64,000 nt of DNA from Cellvibrionaceae bacterium (GCA_021151825.1 JAGKWQ010000001.1:186001-250000), one strand, 5' to 3'; shown: positions 40,655 to 49,300, numbered from the stretch's first letter. Numbers and translations are program-made. Notes: generated by a model not told the origin, from the letters alone.

Positions 40655-41308
40655 TTATCTTCTATGAGTTTCATCATACGGATGCTCGCCTTTTATTCCC
40701 AACCAAGGGCTAAGTTGTGAAAACGCTATTTCCCCTGCCGAAAACTCAATAACAATTTCTTGTTCGCCGCAGTAGTCATAAGAACGAGAAGCGACAGGCG
40801 TTACCATGCCTTTAACAGTAACCGAAACATTTGAACCTGCTTTTTCCAACAAAAGCAAACCAGAGGTAAAATAACCCGAACAATTCGAATCTGGCCATGC
40901 AGAGCCTCCAGCTGTATAGGCAATTTTAACTTGCTCCTGATTACTTAAATCAAACTTAAGAGAATGTGATTCCGAGCCATCAGCAACCCATATTGTCAAC
41001 TTTTTAAAAGTCTCATCGTCGATATTCGTAGTACCATTTGAATACCATCTATATCCATATACGGTGCCTTGACCACGAGCCAAGCGATGAACGTATACAT
41101 TCTTGCCATCATATAGCCTTAAGTCTTCCTCCTTTTTTAACTCTTCATCCAACTCATACAAATAATTGAAATTACTGAATTGAGTATCCTTCACATAGAA
41201 AGTATCCGTTCTATCAAAAGACATATAGAAGGTAAACCCAGCCACAATAACTATCAGCAAAAGACAAAGTAGCACGATAGCTTTTAAAACAAGCCAAATA
41301 ATTCTCAT
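40655..41308 (-). CDS. Membrane-anchored hypothetical protein
   Basis: The 217-aa protein has one N-terminal membrane segment (IWLVLKAIVLLCLLLIVIVAGFTFYMSF, residues 4-31) and a soluble, beta-rich remainder that presumably faces the periplasm (KFDLSNQEQVKIAYTAGGSAWPDSNCSGYF ... SRSYDYCGEQ). Two Cys residues could form a disulfide. No family recognised. It lies between the ClpS-like gene and the decayed tRNA-Leu and is not obviously co-transcribed with either. Confidence 0.55.
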   Translation of the reverse strand: MRIIWLVLKAIVLLCLLLIVIVAGFTFYMSFDRTDTFYVKDTQFSNFNYLYELDEELKKEEDLRLYDGKNVYVHRLARGQGTVYGYRWYSNGTTNIDDETFKKLTIWVADGSESHSLKFDLSNQEQVKIAYTAGGSAWPDSNCSGYFTSGLLLLEKAGSNVSVTVKGMVTPVASRSYDYCGEQEIVIEFSAGEIAFSQLSPWLGIKGEHPYDETHRR

Positions 41309-41412
41309 GGTTGATTCAACGTATAGGTGGATGGCAATTTACAACATAAAATTGAAATTAAACCTAATAATAACCTATAAAAAACCATTCAATTCACGGC
41401 TTTACATAAGGA

Positions 41413-41499
41413 ATTACCAAGTGATGAAATTGATAAACAAGCCGGATCAGGCGCTAGCCGGATCAAACCATGAAGGCTTACATTCTTTCTTAGGCACCA
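41413..41499 (+). pseudogene. Decayed tRNA-Leu copy
   Basis: Aligned with the tRNA-Leu at 4629-4713, the stretch keeps the D-arm core TGAAATTGRTARACA, the central ATCAGG/TTCAGG block, and the 3' end GGCACCAAATAT with encoded CCA, but has many substitutions in the acceptor and T arms so it cannot fold as a tRNA. It is followed at once by a terminator built like the intact gene's (GCACTGTT/AACAGTGC, T run). It is a pseudo-tRNA, evidence of an old tandem tRNA gene or of a duplicated attachment site. Confidence 0.75.
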
Positions 41500-41506
41500 A
41501 ATATGA

Positions 41507-41537
41507 AAGCACTGTTACAAAAGCAACAGTGCTTTTT
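41507..41537 (+). terminator. Intrinsic terminator after the decayed tRNA-Leu
   Basis: GCACTGTT (41509-41516) pairs with AACAGTGC (41525-41532), followed by TTTTT. AAATATGAAAGC before the stem mirrors AAATATAAAAGC in the intact tRNA-Leu terminator. Confidence 0.8.
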
Positions 41538-41629
41538 AGCGTACGTATTTATGTTTCATAAACTACACACTGTACTTACGCATTGAATATAAAAACGGAA
41601 CATCATGATGCACATCGTTTTAAGCATTG

Positions 41630-42634
41630 CTAATCAATCAAATCTACAGGCGATTCGTACTCATCTTCTTCATATTGTTCTGGATCATCAGAATAGACCT
41701 CCCTCAAGTTCAAATCTTGAGGCCAAGCTGTTGAAGCTGTTGTAGCAATAGGCGCATCATCTTTATAACTTGGGAAGTGATAAACAATTCCATTCTTAAG
41801 CCCAACCTCTTGCAATTGACCGATAAGCTGAGACATGGCGGAATCATCATAATTATAACGGTACTTGGGAGATCGTGTTTCAACAGCGATGTCCTGATCA
41901 TCAACTGTAATAATAAAATCAAAAGTAACTTTGGCGTTATTTTTATAAATTTCAGGATCATTTCTTATTTGAAAGCCAGGAGCAACACTTTTTATAAAAG
42001 CTGCCATTTCGGCATTAATTGTAAGCCTTGGCTTTTTCGACATTTCATCAAAGTTCTTCAAATAATATGCAGAGTATGAAAACAATACTTTATATAATTT
42101 ATCTATAGGCGGCTGTATATCAAAATCTTTCATTACTTCACGAGCAAGTGACGCCGCCTTTTCTAACTCAGAGTACTTGTTGTTAAATATTAGCCTTTCA
42201 ATCATTTGATCTAAAAGGATACTGACAAAAGCACTTACATTTACAATTGCTAGATAGGACTCTTGTTCAGAAAAAAATAGCTGGTAATCATGTGTGGAAG
42301 GATTGCGCCAATTTTTTCTATAGTTAGTAAGGAGATCGACAACTCGTCCTTTAAGGATGTTTTCACTAAGCATATATTCTTCTATATCGTACGGTGTTTT
42401 TCTATCTGCACTCGCTTTAGAAAAAACCTCAAATGCCTCCTTTAGAATCCCTTCAAATGCATGATTTGTTCGATATATAACATCCGTATACATGTGCTCA
42501 TCATTTTCAGATTTGGCTCTATAATGGTATTTTTCTGCCACCTCGATGTGCGTAGCAACGGATTTAATCCCTCCACCTGTTGATAGCGTAGAATTAGTTT
42601 TAATTTTCTCTCTTATTTCAGCTAATAAATCCAT
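41630..42634 (-). CDS. HEPN-like plus nuclease-like protein, possible abortive-infection factor
   Basis: The 334-aa protein has a helical N-terminal half (about 25-170) with LTNYRKNWRNPSTHDYQLFFSEQE near 105-125, where R-N-P-S-T-H fits the R-x4-x-H signature of HEPN ribonucleases. The C-terminal half (about 225-320) carries FDFIITVDDQDIAVETRSPKYR, resembling the D...(E)-x-K/R core of PD-(D/E)XK nucleases. Both parts are pattern matches. A HEPN domain fused to a nuclease-fold sensor is common in anti-phage proteins. It is isolated, with the BRCT protein upstream. Alternative reading: a restriction-like protein with only the C-terminal domain active. Confidence 0.55.
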   Translation of the reverse strand: MDLLAEIREKIKTNSTLSTGGGIKSVATHIEVAEKYHYRAKSENDEHMYTDVIYRTNHAFEGILKEAFEVFSKASADRKTPYDIEEYMLSENILKGRVVDLLTNYRKNWRNPSTHDYQLFFSEQESYLAIVNVSAFVSILLDQMIERLIFNNKYSELEKAASLAREVMKDFDIQPPIDKLYKVLFSYSAYYLKNFDEMSKKPRLTINAEMAAFIKSVAPGFQIRNDPEIYKNNAKVTFDFIITVDDQDIAVETRSPKYRYNYDDSAMSQLIGQLQEVGLKNGIVYHFPSYKDDAPIATTASTAWPQDLNLREVYSDDPEQYEEDEYESPVDLID

Positions 42635-42746
42635 AAGCTATGTGCCTAACCTCATCTCCAGCCGCATCATCTCGGCCAAACAATTTTAGTTTTCATACTA
42701 ACGCCAAACGGAGCAGTGACGCAGCCTAATGAAACAACTTCAATTT

Positions 42747-43355
42747 TTATATATTAGCCTCACTTAGCCAGTGCTCTTCTGAAACTATGTACAGAGGTAT
42801 GCCGGCGCGTCTATATTCAATGGCTTTTTCAATCTTTCGTCCAAATGCCTCATGTGCCCAACTGTCTGTTACGTAGGTTCCAAGTATCAAATAATTTAAA
42901 GATTTAGTGACTCCGCCAGCATTAACTCCCCCTAAAGATTCTATGATTTCCTGGCATTGTTTCCTTGTGCCAAAAGCACATGTTCCAGTAAATAAAAAAC
43001 TGTTGTTTTCAAAAAGTATCTTAGGTGCAGGAGCACTTATAGGAAGTGAAGTGGTTTTTGATAACTCACCTACCTCCGCCACACCGCCAGAGATGGAGCG
43101 AAGAATTGAAAAGAGCTCAGATGATTCTTCTGCATCAAGTTGGCCATCGGCAAGCATAGCGTCAACCTTTAAAAGCAAATTTTGAATTAACGGGTTTTCC
43201 GAGGCTGCCTGGTTTTGAATCAACCATGAATAAAGAAAATTGGCTTCATCTTGATTAATAACTCCATCAGCAGTTAGCCCTTTGCTTAAACCAATTAATG
43301 TGTCTATTTGGCGGTCTTGTATATCTTTTCTATTATATTTAGTAAAAATATCCAT
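42747..43355 (-). CDS. BRCT-domain protein
   Basis: The 202-aa protein has a C-terminal BRCT domain (about 110-195): NSFLFTGTCAFGTRKQCQEIIESLGGVNAGGVTKSLNYLILGTYVTDSW, typical of the DNA-ligase/RFC-type BRCT fold. The N-terminal half is helical with an acidic pattern (LTADGVINQDEANFLYSWLI) reminiscent of TerB/EF-hand-like helices. BRCT proteins of this kind occur in bacteria and phages and may bind DNA 5'-phosphate ends. The ATG at 43355 is preferred because GAGGAAA lies before it. No partner is evident. Confidence 0.8.
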   Translation of the reverse strand: MDIFTKYNRKDIQDRQIDTLIGLSKGLTADGVINQDEANFLYSWLIQNQAASENPLIQNLLLKVDAMLADGQLDAEESSELFSILRSISGGVAEVGELSKTTSLPISAPAPKILFENNSFLFTGTCAFGTRKQCQEIIESLGGVNAGGVTKSLNYLILGTYVTDSWAHEAFGRKIEKAIEYRRAGIPLYIVSEEHWLSEANI

Positions 43356-43563
43356 AAATTTCCTCAAGTTCACTTCTGTGCTACCCAATATTTGTATTCC
43401 ATCCGAGCGCTACCATTCAATAACATCATAGCGATCAGAATCGAAGCATAGGCCATCCCCGGCAAGATTAAAATAACGCCTCATTTCATCTAATACCCTC
43501 ACATTGACAACCCAACCCTCATCCCCTAACCTGCCCGCGCTGCGGTAAATCCCGCAGTCGGGA

Positions 43564-43743
43564 TTACGACCCCCGGACTTAACCGGCGCTAGAGCGTGAG
43601 CTTTAGTGTCCTCGTACAGCTGTGCCTGTTGTTTTGTTATGGCGGCTGGACGGGGCCACCTTCGGGTGGGCCGGCGTGGTTAAGTCCGGTGGTCGTAACC
43701 CTGTTCAGTCCGCCCCCATAAATTACGACTTTATGGTGGGCGG
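43564..43743 (+). other. Highly structured element with UUCG tetraloop (candidate RNA or recombination site)
   Basis: Arms 43564-43584 and 43678-43698 pair at 20 of 21 positions (TTACGACC...GGACTTAACC). Inside is CCACC-TTCG-GGTGG, the very stable C(UUCG)G hairpin. Then a second hairpin, CCGCCC plus CCATAAA (43710-43722) with TTTATGG plus GGGCGG (43730-43743), has loop TTACGAC, the same seven bases as the outer stem tip. The ACTTAAC/GTTAAGT pair fits the RYYYAAC/GTTRRRY core of integron attC sites. It lies 30 bases before the gene at 43774. Confidence 0.5.
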
Positions 43744-43773
43744 GTAGCAACAAACTTAACCGAGATTTTTATT

Positions 43774-44091
43774 ATGGATAATACGATTCCCCTTCCCCCT
43801 CATCCCAAAACCTACGTTATTAAACTCGATCAACTCCAATACGCATTTTATAAAAAATCCCGCCTTGAAATTCATTCACCCGCAGGTGAAGCGATCACTG
43901 TGCTTTGTAAACCATGGCCTGTCATAACGGATGAAGATGCGATTTACCAACTGTATTGTCAGACGCATTTGCTGGAAGTGTTGTTTTATGAAGTGAATGA
44001 GCGCGTGAAATTACCGCCTTGGGCGATTAATAGTATGGCGCGCGTGATTGACAGAATTGATATGCACCTTAGAACGCAGTTATCGATGTAA
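43774..44091 (+). CDS. Small hypothetical protein, founder of a repeated and decayed gene family
   Basis: The 105-aa protein (MDNTIPLPPHPKTYVIKLDQL...) is unrecognised and probably soluble: a beta-rich N-terminal half and a helical C-terminus (LLEVLFYEVNERVKLPPWAINSMARVIDRIDMHLRTQLSM, residues about 66-105). Its 3' third recurs in at least four degenerate copies downstream (45925, 48440, 49123/49187 and 50333), some with a matching terminator, each just past the stop codon of a minus-strand gene. This copy is intact, preceded by a structured element and followed by the AAAGGTGGC...GCCGCCTTT terminator. The function is not assigned. Confidence 0.65.
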   Translation: MDNTIPLPPHPKTYVIKLDQLQYAFYKKSRLEIHSPAGEAITVLCKPWPVITDEDAIYQLYCQTHLLEVLFYEVNERVKLPPWAINSMARVIDRIDMHLRTQLSM

Positions 44092-44095
44092 AAAA

Positions 44096-44125
44096 TAAAG
44101 GTGGCTAATTGCCGCCTTTATTTGT
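44096..44125 (+). terminator. Terminator of the small repeated gene
   Basis: AAAGGTGGC-taatt-GCCGCCTTTATTT. The same hairpin, altered, follows the degenerate copies at 46050-46076 and 50464-50486. It also ends the convergent effector gene at 44150. Confidence 0.8.
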
Positions 44126-44149
44126 CATGTTTGGAATTTTGCTAAAAAT

Positions 44150-45799
44150 TTAACCCGGCCTTGGACCCAGTCTTTTTTCAGAGCGCGGAGCTTCATTAAG
44201 GATTTTGTCACCAAGGTAGCCGCGGGCACAAATTTGTCGAATGCCGGCCAAGCTTGCGCGTGCTTGCGGCCCAATAATTAAACTATGGGAGCCGGGTCCA
44301 TTAGCTTCCCTGAAAGTTTCATAGCTATGTTTTCCTCCCTCATTATCTACATCCACCTCAGTCTCTTTATCAGGAAAAATCAGCACTTTTCCCATTTTAT
44401 TTATCGCACTGATTGAAGCACTTACATCGGCTCCCTCGGGATAGCCCGACTGATGCTGCAACATATAAATTAAAAATGCGCCCAGAGCTTCGTCTCCGTT
44501 AACCATTTCTATTAATTCAACGTTAGCAATACGAAATTTCAAGACGTCACGAGGCTCTTTACCATTCGCTCCGAATTCATTTCGAATACCTTCAGCCGCC
44601 CCGTCCCCATGACCTGTCACCGTATAAAAACCCTGCCCAAGCTCACCCTTACTGGAACCGTAAGTTGTATCGATACGCTCCTTCATCCAATCTGCTTTTT
44701 TTGATACGTGTGCTAATTCTGTATGGGTAGTGGGATCTAACGCACCTCTATCCCCTATATCCCAAGCCGCCAATCGGTTATATCCGGTTGCTGATATTGC
44801 ACCTGCCAATTTCTTGGTTGGGTGTTGCTCATCCATCAGCGTAAGTGGCGCATCTGTTTCATCATCCAGCATTTGTCTCAAGTTCAGTTTGGTTTCAGCG
44901 TAGGTTTCACGAACGTTCTCCCATTCAACTTCACTACTTGATTTCGCATGGTCAGTAAAAAACTTCAGCAATAATTCTTCCCCTTCCGCCTCCAATTGTT
45001 TTTTTGTTGCACCCACCCACTGGCGAATTTTTTTCGCTTTCTCACCTTTCGTTGTGAAGTAATGTTGCACAACACCATTGGTGCGCAAAGAGGTATTGAT
45101 GGATTTTGCCTGCAAGATTTGTGTATGCGTTGAGAGCGCTTTAGCTCCCATAACATCCGCCTCACGCTCCAATCCTTCGTCATCATTAACCGGTACGCCC
45201 GCTTTCATTTGCATCGTGGGTTGTACCCTTCCCTGCGCCTGCTGCACCACATGCCACGCCTCATGGGGTAAGTGTTGCTCCTGCCCCGGCGCCACATGAA
45301 TTTCACTACCCTGGGCATAGGCATGGGCGTTCAGCTGTGCGGGTTTATCGGAGTTGTAGTGCACCTTCACATGATCCATGCTCATACCCGAAAGGGATTC
45401 GATGCCCGTTTTGAGTTGCGTGGGTAAACCTGTGTTATTGGAACCTGGCAATTCAGAAGCGGCTTCACTTTCCAAACGCAGGGCAGTTTCAAATTTGCCC
45501 TGCAGCGGCTCTTCTTCCTCCACCCGCTGTGTTATAGCACCATCGGCCATGTACGCTTGCAGTGTGTTCATGTGTTGAACAAGCGGGCTACTTTTTATTT
45601 TGGCTTGAGCAGCCTGTAATGATTGTTGATGCGCGCTTGTACTCATCATGGATTGATTGCGCAAAAGCTGGGCCGACTCTGCACGCGAATCTTCAAAAAC
45701 AGGCTGAGCTTCTGTCGCCAGCTGAACCGACTCGGGTACAGATCGATGTTGATGGGACTGCTGCGATTGATCCGCAGTGGTAGGAATGTGAGTCTGCAT
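44150..45799 (-). CDS. DUF4157 (eCIS-associated) effector with C-terminal toxin-like domain
   Basis: The protein is 549 aa. Residues about 125-200 are a DUF4157 domain: TGIESLSGMSMDHVKVHYNSDKPAQLNAHAYAQGSEIHVAPGQEQHLPHEAWHVVQQAQGRV. The HEAWH motif is the zinc-like signature of this domain, which marks cargo of extracellular contractile injection systems. The N-terminus is low-complexity and Gln/Ser-rich, as usual. The C-terminus (about 240-549) is unrecognised; GELGQGFYTVTGHGDGAAEGIRNEFG near 395 resembles the G-x-G-F-Y-x-T loop of ADP-ribosyltransferases. The ATG at 45799 is chosen over the longer frame for its AAAGAG. No eCIS genes or immunity gene are next to it. Confidence 0.75.
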   Translation of the reverse strand: MQTHIPTTADQSQQSHQHRSVPESVQLATEAQPVFEDSRAESAQLLRNQSMMSTSAHQQSLQAAQAKIKSSPLVQHMNTLQAYMADGAITQRVEEEEPLQGKFETALRLESEAASELPGSNNTGLPTQLKTGIESLSGMSMDHVKVHYNSDKPAQLNAHAYAQGSEIHVAPGQEQHLPHEAWHVVQQAQGRVQPTMQMKAGVPVNDDEGLEREADVMGAKALSTHTQILQAKSINTSLRTNGVVQHYFTTKGEKAKKIRQWVGATKKQLEAEGEELLLKFFTDHAKSSSEVEWENVRETYAETKLNLRQMLDDETDAPLTLMDEQHPTKKLAGAISATGYNRLAAWDIGDRGALDPTTHTELAHVSKKADWMKERIDTTYGSSKGELGQGFYTVTGHGDGAAEGIRNEFGANGKEPRDVLKFRIANVELIEMVNGDEALGAFLIYMLQHQSGYPEGADVSASISAINKMGKVLIFPDKETEVDVDNEGGKHSYETFREANGPGSHSLIIGPQARASLAGIRQICARGYLGDKILNEAPRSEKRLGPRPG

Positions 45800-45924
45800 A
45801 CAAGAAACTCTTTGCGCTGAGTTGAATACTCTATCAAGAGACGAAACTAACTTTTGGCGAGTATATGCATGCAAAACCGGAAAAGGAAAGATGAGACTGT
45901 AGTGGCATAGTAAACCTGTCCATT

Positions 45925-46042
45925 ACAAAGTATTGAGTGATGGAATTAACGAACGAATAAATGACCGCAGCAGGCGATTAATAAGATTGTGTCCGTGATG
46001 AACAGAATTGATCAACATTTGAAGACGCAGTTGTCGATGTAA
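45925..46042 (+). pseudogene. Degenerate copy of the 43774 small gene (3' end)
   Basis: The stretch aligns with the last 120 bases of the intact gene (43972-44091): the coding end reads AACAGAATTGATCAACATTT...GACGCAGTTGTCGATGTAA, matching the conserved DRIDMHLRTQLSM ending, but a frameshift and stops interrupt it. The terminator AAAGGCGGC-aaata-GCCGCCTTTGTTT follows at 46050. It lies just past the TonB receptor's 3' end. Confidence 0.8.
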
Positions 46043-46049
46043 ATAAACA

Positions 46050-46076
46050 AAGGCGGCAAATAGCCGCCTTTGTTTA
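46050..46076. terminator. Terminator shared by the degenerate copy and the TonB receptor gene
   Basis: AAAGGCGGC-AAATA-GCCGCCTTTGTTT; the arms are perfectly complementary, and it lies 13 bases before the TonB receptor stop, so it can end both converging transcripts. Confidence 0.75.
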
Positions 46077-46088
46077 TTTTGATCAGAT

Positions 46089-48161
46089 TTAGAACGTTGC
46101 TTTTACACCAGCACTCACGGTACGCGGTGCACCCGGCCATACTTCAAACAAACTAAATGCATGCTCGTAATACTTTTCATTAGTGAGATTTTCAACGGAC
46201 AAGCGCAATTGCCATTGTTTATTTAACGCGTAACTGGCAAATGCATCGACTCGCCAGTAGTCGGGCAAACTAAATGAGCCTTCGATATCGCCCGTACGCT
46301 CATCAACATAATTTATTGCGGCACCTACATTAAATGCATCGCTAATTAAATAATCGGTTGCGAGCGCCAACGTATTTTTAGGTACGTTACGAATGGGTTT
46401 GCCGATGAGTGCACCGTTAGTATCTTCTGTGGTTTCCGCATCGGTATAACCGTAGGCAAGGTAAAGATTCCAGGATTCTGTGAGCTTGCCGCGCAACGAT
46501 GCCTCAAGACCGCGCGCACGTTGCTCACCAATAGGAATCAATGCTGATGGATTATCGCGATCCGATACCGCAACATCGCCGCGCGTTAATTCAAACAGCG
46601 AGACGGTGGCGGTGACGCGCTGATCGAACAACGCCGCCTTGGCCCCTAACTCATATTGGGTGCCGGTTTCCGGATCGAGCGAAGCACCATTGGCCGTAGT
46701 GCCTTGTACCGGTAAAAATGACGTACTGCGATTTGCAAAAAACGAAACAGAATCACTCGGCGTGTAGAGCAAGCCAAATTGCGTGGTCCATTCTGTTGGC
46801 GATTGTTTTGAGCGGGTTGCATCACCTTCATCAGGATAATCATTAATATCCTGATCGAAGCCGGCGTAGCGTGCACCGAACACTATTCGCCAGTTATCGG
46901 TTAAGTGAATACGATCCTGCAAAAACGCACCATAAGTATTGTTATCTTCATGGGAGATACGGCTAAAGCTCGGCACAAAAAACGCTTCGGGTTTTGTATG
47001 GTTTTCATAATGTGGCGAGAACAAATCCAAACTGGTAGTCAAGCTGATGTCGTTATCGCTTTTGCGGGAATTATCCGTGTAATCAACACCCGTGATTACT
47101 TCATGTTTTATATCACCCGTATTGAACACAATACTGACATCGTTATAAATCAACACGGCATCGCCATTCACTGTTGACGATTGCATGGCACGCGTGAGCG
47201 TGCGCATGCTTTCATCTTCCCAACCCAGTACACCAAAAATTTCTTCACCATCGACATGCTCCTTGGTCCATGACACAACACCACGATAAGACAACGCATC
47301 ATTAAATTGGTGACTGAGTTTGAGCGTCACTTCGGAGTTGCGACGCTCCAGCGGTTCCCATGCAAGATCTGTCAGGCTGCGATTGTAGGTAATAACACCA
47401 TTGGGGTTTGGCAATACAGTTCCCTCTGCCGCCATACCATTATAAAAACCGTTCCATTTTTTGTTGTCCTGAAACGCGTCTAAAGAAAAAGTAGTGCGAT
47501 CAGAAATTTCGTAAGCCAATGCCGCCGACAAAAATTGGTGGTCCTTGTGCCAGAAATCGATAAAAGAATCTTTATCTTCATAGGCACCGGTAATACGGCC
47601 GGTGAGTTTTTCATCACTACTCAATGCACCGGTAGCATCAAGCGTTGCGCGATATTGATCATAGCGAGCACCTTCAACACTAACCTCGATATGTTTTTCA
47701 ACCTGCGGCTGTTTGGTTACCAGATTAATGACCGCACCTGGTTGCAACTGACCGTAGAGAACAGAAGCCGGACCTTTCAGTACTTCAATGCGTTCGATAT
47801 TCACGCTATCGCGCGCCGTATTTAAACGATTAACGCCTATACCATCCACCGTTTGCGAAGAATAAAAACCATGCATCAGGTAAGTATCACCAAAAGCATC
47901 CAGCTCCGATCCATCGCGCGATGCACCCGGAATAAAACGCAACGCTTCCCCCACAGAATCTGCCCCCAGATTCGACAGCAATTGTGCATCGAGTACATCC
48001 ACCGTTTGCGGCACTTGCAAGTTCTGCTCAGCCTCAACGCGACCAAAAACAACAACTTCTTCCAGACTGGATTCCGTCTGGGCCAATACCGCGCCGGACA
48101 GGATTGTCGTCAAACCGGAAAGCACAAACGGCAGAGCGGGTTTTCCAAATATCTTGTTCAT
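46089..48161 (-). CDS. TonB-dependent siderophore receptor
   Basis: The 690-aa outer-membrane receptor has a signal peptide (MNKIFGKPALPFVLSGLTTILSGAVLAQ, cleaved after about residue 28), then the TonB-box-like region EEVVVFGRV, the plug domain (about 45-155; VPQTVDVLDAQLLSNLGADSVGEALRFIPGASR) and a 22-strand barrel to the C-terminal aromatic. It resembles FoxA/FhuE-type ferric-siderophore receptors (GVGINRLNTARDSVNIERIEVLKGPASVLYGQLQPGAVINLVTKQP). The start at 48161 is chosen for the signal peptide. The upstream Fur box (48272-48292) suggests iron repression. It stands between two degenerate copies of the small gene. Confidence 0.93.
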   Translation of the reverse strand: MNKIFGKPALPFVLSGLTTILSGAVLAQTESSLEEVVVFGRVEAEQNLQVPQTVDVLDAQLLSNLGADSVGEALRFIPGASRDGSELDAFGDTYLMHGFYSSQTVDGIGVNRLNTARDSVNIERIEVLKGPASVLYGQLQPGAVINLVTKQPQVEKHIEVSVEGARYDQYRATLDATGALSSDEKLTGRITGAYEDKDSFIDFWHKDHQFLSAALAYEISDRTTFSLDAFQDNKKWNGFYNGMAAEGTVLPNPNGVITYNRSLTDLAWEPLERRNSEVTLKLSHQFNDALSYRGVVSWTKEHVDGEEIFGVLGWEDESMRTLTRAMQSSTVNGDAVLIYNDVSIVFNTGDIKHEVITGVDYTDNSRKSDNDISLTTSLDLFSPHYENHTKPEAFFVPSFSRISHEDNNTYGAFLQDRIHLTDNWRIVFGARYAGFDQDINDYPDEGDATRSKQSPTEWTTQFGLLYTPSDSVSFFANRSTSFLPVQGTTANGASLDPETGTQYELGAKAALFDQRVTATVSLFELTRGDVAVSDRDNPSALIPIGEQRARGLEASLRGKLTESWNLYLAYGYTDAETTEDTNGALIGKPIRNVPKNTLALATDYLISDAFNVGAAINYVDERTGDIEGSFSLPDYWRVDAFASYALNKQWQLRLSVENLTNEKYYEHAFSLFEVWPGAPRTVSAGVKATF

Positions 48162-48271
48162 AAATATCCTTGAGCAAAGCCCGGTGCATACGGACGCAGG
48201 CTTCAAATGTTAAAAAAAATGGGTAAAAAGAGGGTGCTAAAAGGTAGCGCAATATAACCTGACCAAAATCA

Positions 48272-48292
48272 TTGTCAATAATAATTCTCATT
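48272..48292. promoter_or_regulatory. Fur box upstream of TonB receptor
   Basis: On the minus strand AATGAGAATTATTATTGACAA fits the Fur pattern (three overlapping GATAAT-like hexamers). It is 111 bases before the receptor start, in its promoter region. Confidence 0.7.
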
Positions 48293-48439
48293 TGAGACAA
48301 GAAACTAACAGGAGGGCTGTGCAGCAATTAGCGCAAATTTAATTCAGCGCTCCAACCAATCAGCTCTTAACAGAAATAGGATGTACCTGGGAGGCATATT
48401 GCCTGAGTGTTTTTGACAAAATGAATACACAAATAAATG

Positions 48440-48513
48440 TATCGCAATGAGCAATCAACAGTATTGCGCATGTAATTGACTAGATTGATGGGTATATTAA
48501 GAAGCAGATGTAG
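48440..48513 (+). pseudogene. Degenerate copy of the 43774 small gene, short
   Basis: Aligns with the last 70 bases of the intact gene: AATCAACAGTATTGCGCATGTAATTGACTAGATTGATGGG...AAGAAGCAGATGTAG corresponds to GCGATTAATAGTATGGCGCGCGTGATTGACAGAATTGAT...ACGCAGTTATCGATGTAA. It has lost its frame. It adjoins a MITE-like repeat beginning at 48510. Confidence 0.65.
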
Positions 48514-48650
48514 ATTGGGGTGAGCATTGCGAACCCCAATATTTGTAATGTCCGAACATATTGTTCCTGATTAGTAAGCAATTGATTTGTTATTGGTTTT
48601 ATTTTGCCAGGCGAGATCGTTATGTTGGAGTTCGTTCCCCCCCAACCTAC
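48510..48650 (+). repeat. MITE-like repeat, copy 2
   Basis: 141 bp with ends GTAGATTGGGGTGAGC and CCCCAACCTAC, similar throughout to 40091-40232. It lies 4 bases from the stop of the gene at 48655. Confidence 0.75.
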
Positions 48651-48654
48651 ATGC

Positions 48655-49080
48655 TTATTTTTGATCCCAACCTATTACTTGATCATCATCCAACGTAATA
48701 CGAAGGCCATACCGGTTAGCCCCCTGGTGATTATATTTCCAAACTTCCTTTTTCTTTGTTTTAAGTAATTTCTGATCCACATCATGGGGCTCCCCCAGGG
48801 AATCCAATACTTGTTCTGCTGTTTGCCCTTGCCAAATTCTCCGCGCCATCAATGCCTCAACCAGTCCTGGATCCTGGTACTTATTCAGCAGTATCTCTCG
48901 GCGTTTTTTTACTTTTGAAATCTGGAACCAAACAACTAAACCAATAACTAGAACCACCAAAATAATCAGCGACCCCCAACCAACCGATTCCCCTAATTTC
49001 ATTATCCCGTAAATCGGCAGACCGATGACTACGATCCAAAAAATTCCTTGTGCTTCTGCTTTTGTCATTTTCTTTGCCAT
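48655..49080 (-). CDS. Small membrane protein with SmpA/OmlA-like C-terminus
   Basis: The 141-aa protein has two membrane segments (IFWIVVIGLPIYGIMKL near 13-29 and GSLIILVVLVIGLVVWF near 36-52), then a basic stretch, and a soluble C-terminus (about 80-141) of the pattern VLDSLGEPHDVDQKLLKTKKKEVWKYNHQG...ITLDDDQVIGWDQK, resembling the SmpA/OmlA (BamE-like) fold: V-x-x-x-L-G-x-P, W-x-Y, F-x-x-D-x-V-x-x-W. It is probably an inner-membrane protein of unknown role. It stands between two copies of repeat elements. Confidence 0.6.
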   Translation of the reverse strand: MAKKMTKAEAQGIFWIVVIGLPIYGIMKLGESVGWGSLIILVVLVIGLVVWFQISKVKKRREILLNKYQDPGLVEALMARRIWQGQTAEQVLDSLGEPHDVDQKLLKTKKKEVWKYNHQGANRYGLRITLDDDQVIGWDQK

Positions 49081-49122
49081 TTACTTTTCGCCCTGTGCTT
49101 CAAATGATTAACTTAGCAACCG

Positions 49123-49300
49123 GAGCATAGGCCATATTTGCAGGGCGTAAAATAACACCATATTTCACATTACGATTCAGGTATGTTTGCTGGAAGTGCT
49201 ATTTGATCAAATTAATGAGCAGTTAAAATTACTGCAGCATGCGTTCAACAGCCTTGTATATGTTATTAAGCGGGTTAGGCATATTAAGAAAAATTGTCTA
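49123..49300 (+). pseudogene. Degenerate copy of the 43774 small gene, longer
   Basis: The end reads LLEVLFDQINEQLKLLQHAF..VIKRVRHIKK, matching the intact protein's LLEVLFYEVNERVKLPPWAI..VIDRIDMHLR. Upstream (49123-49170) GCATAGGCCAT...AAAATAACACC resembles 43446-43500, so the ancestral unit extended further 5'. It is not a functional gene; a frame of 93 codons here is an artefact of the remnant. Confidence 0.7.
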
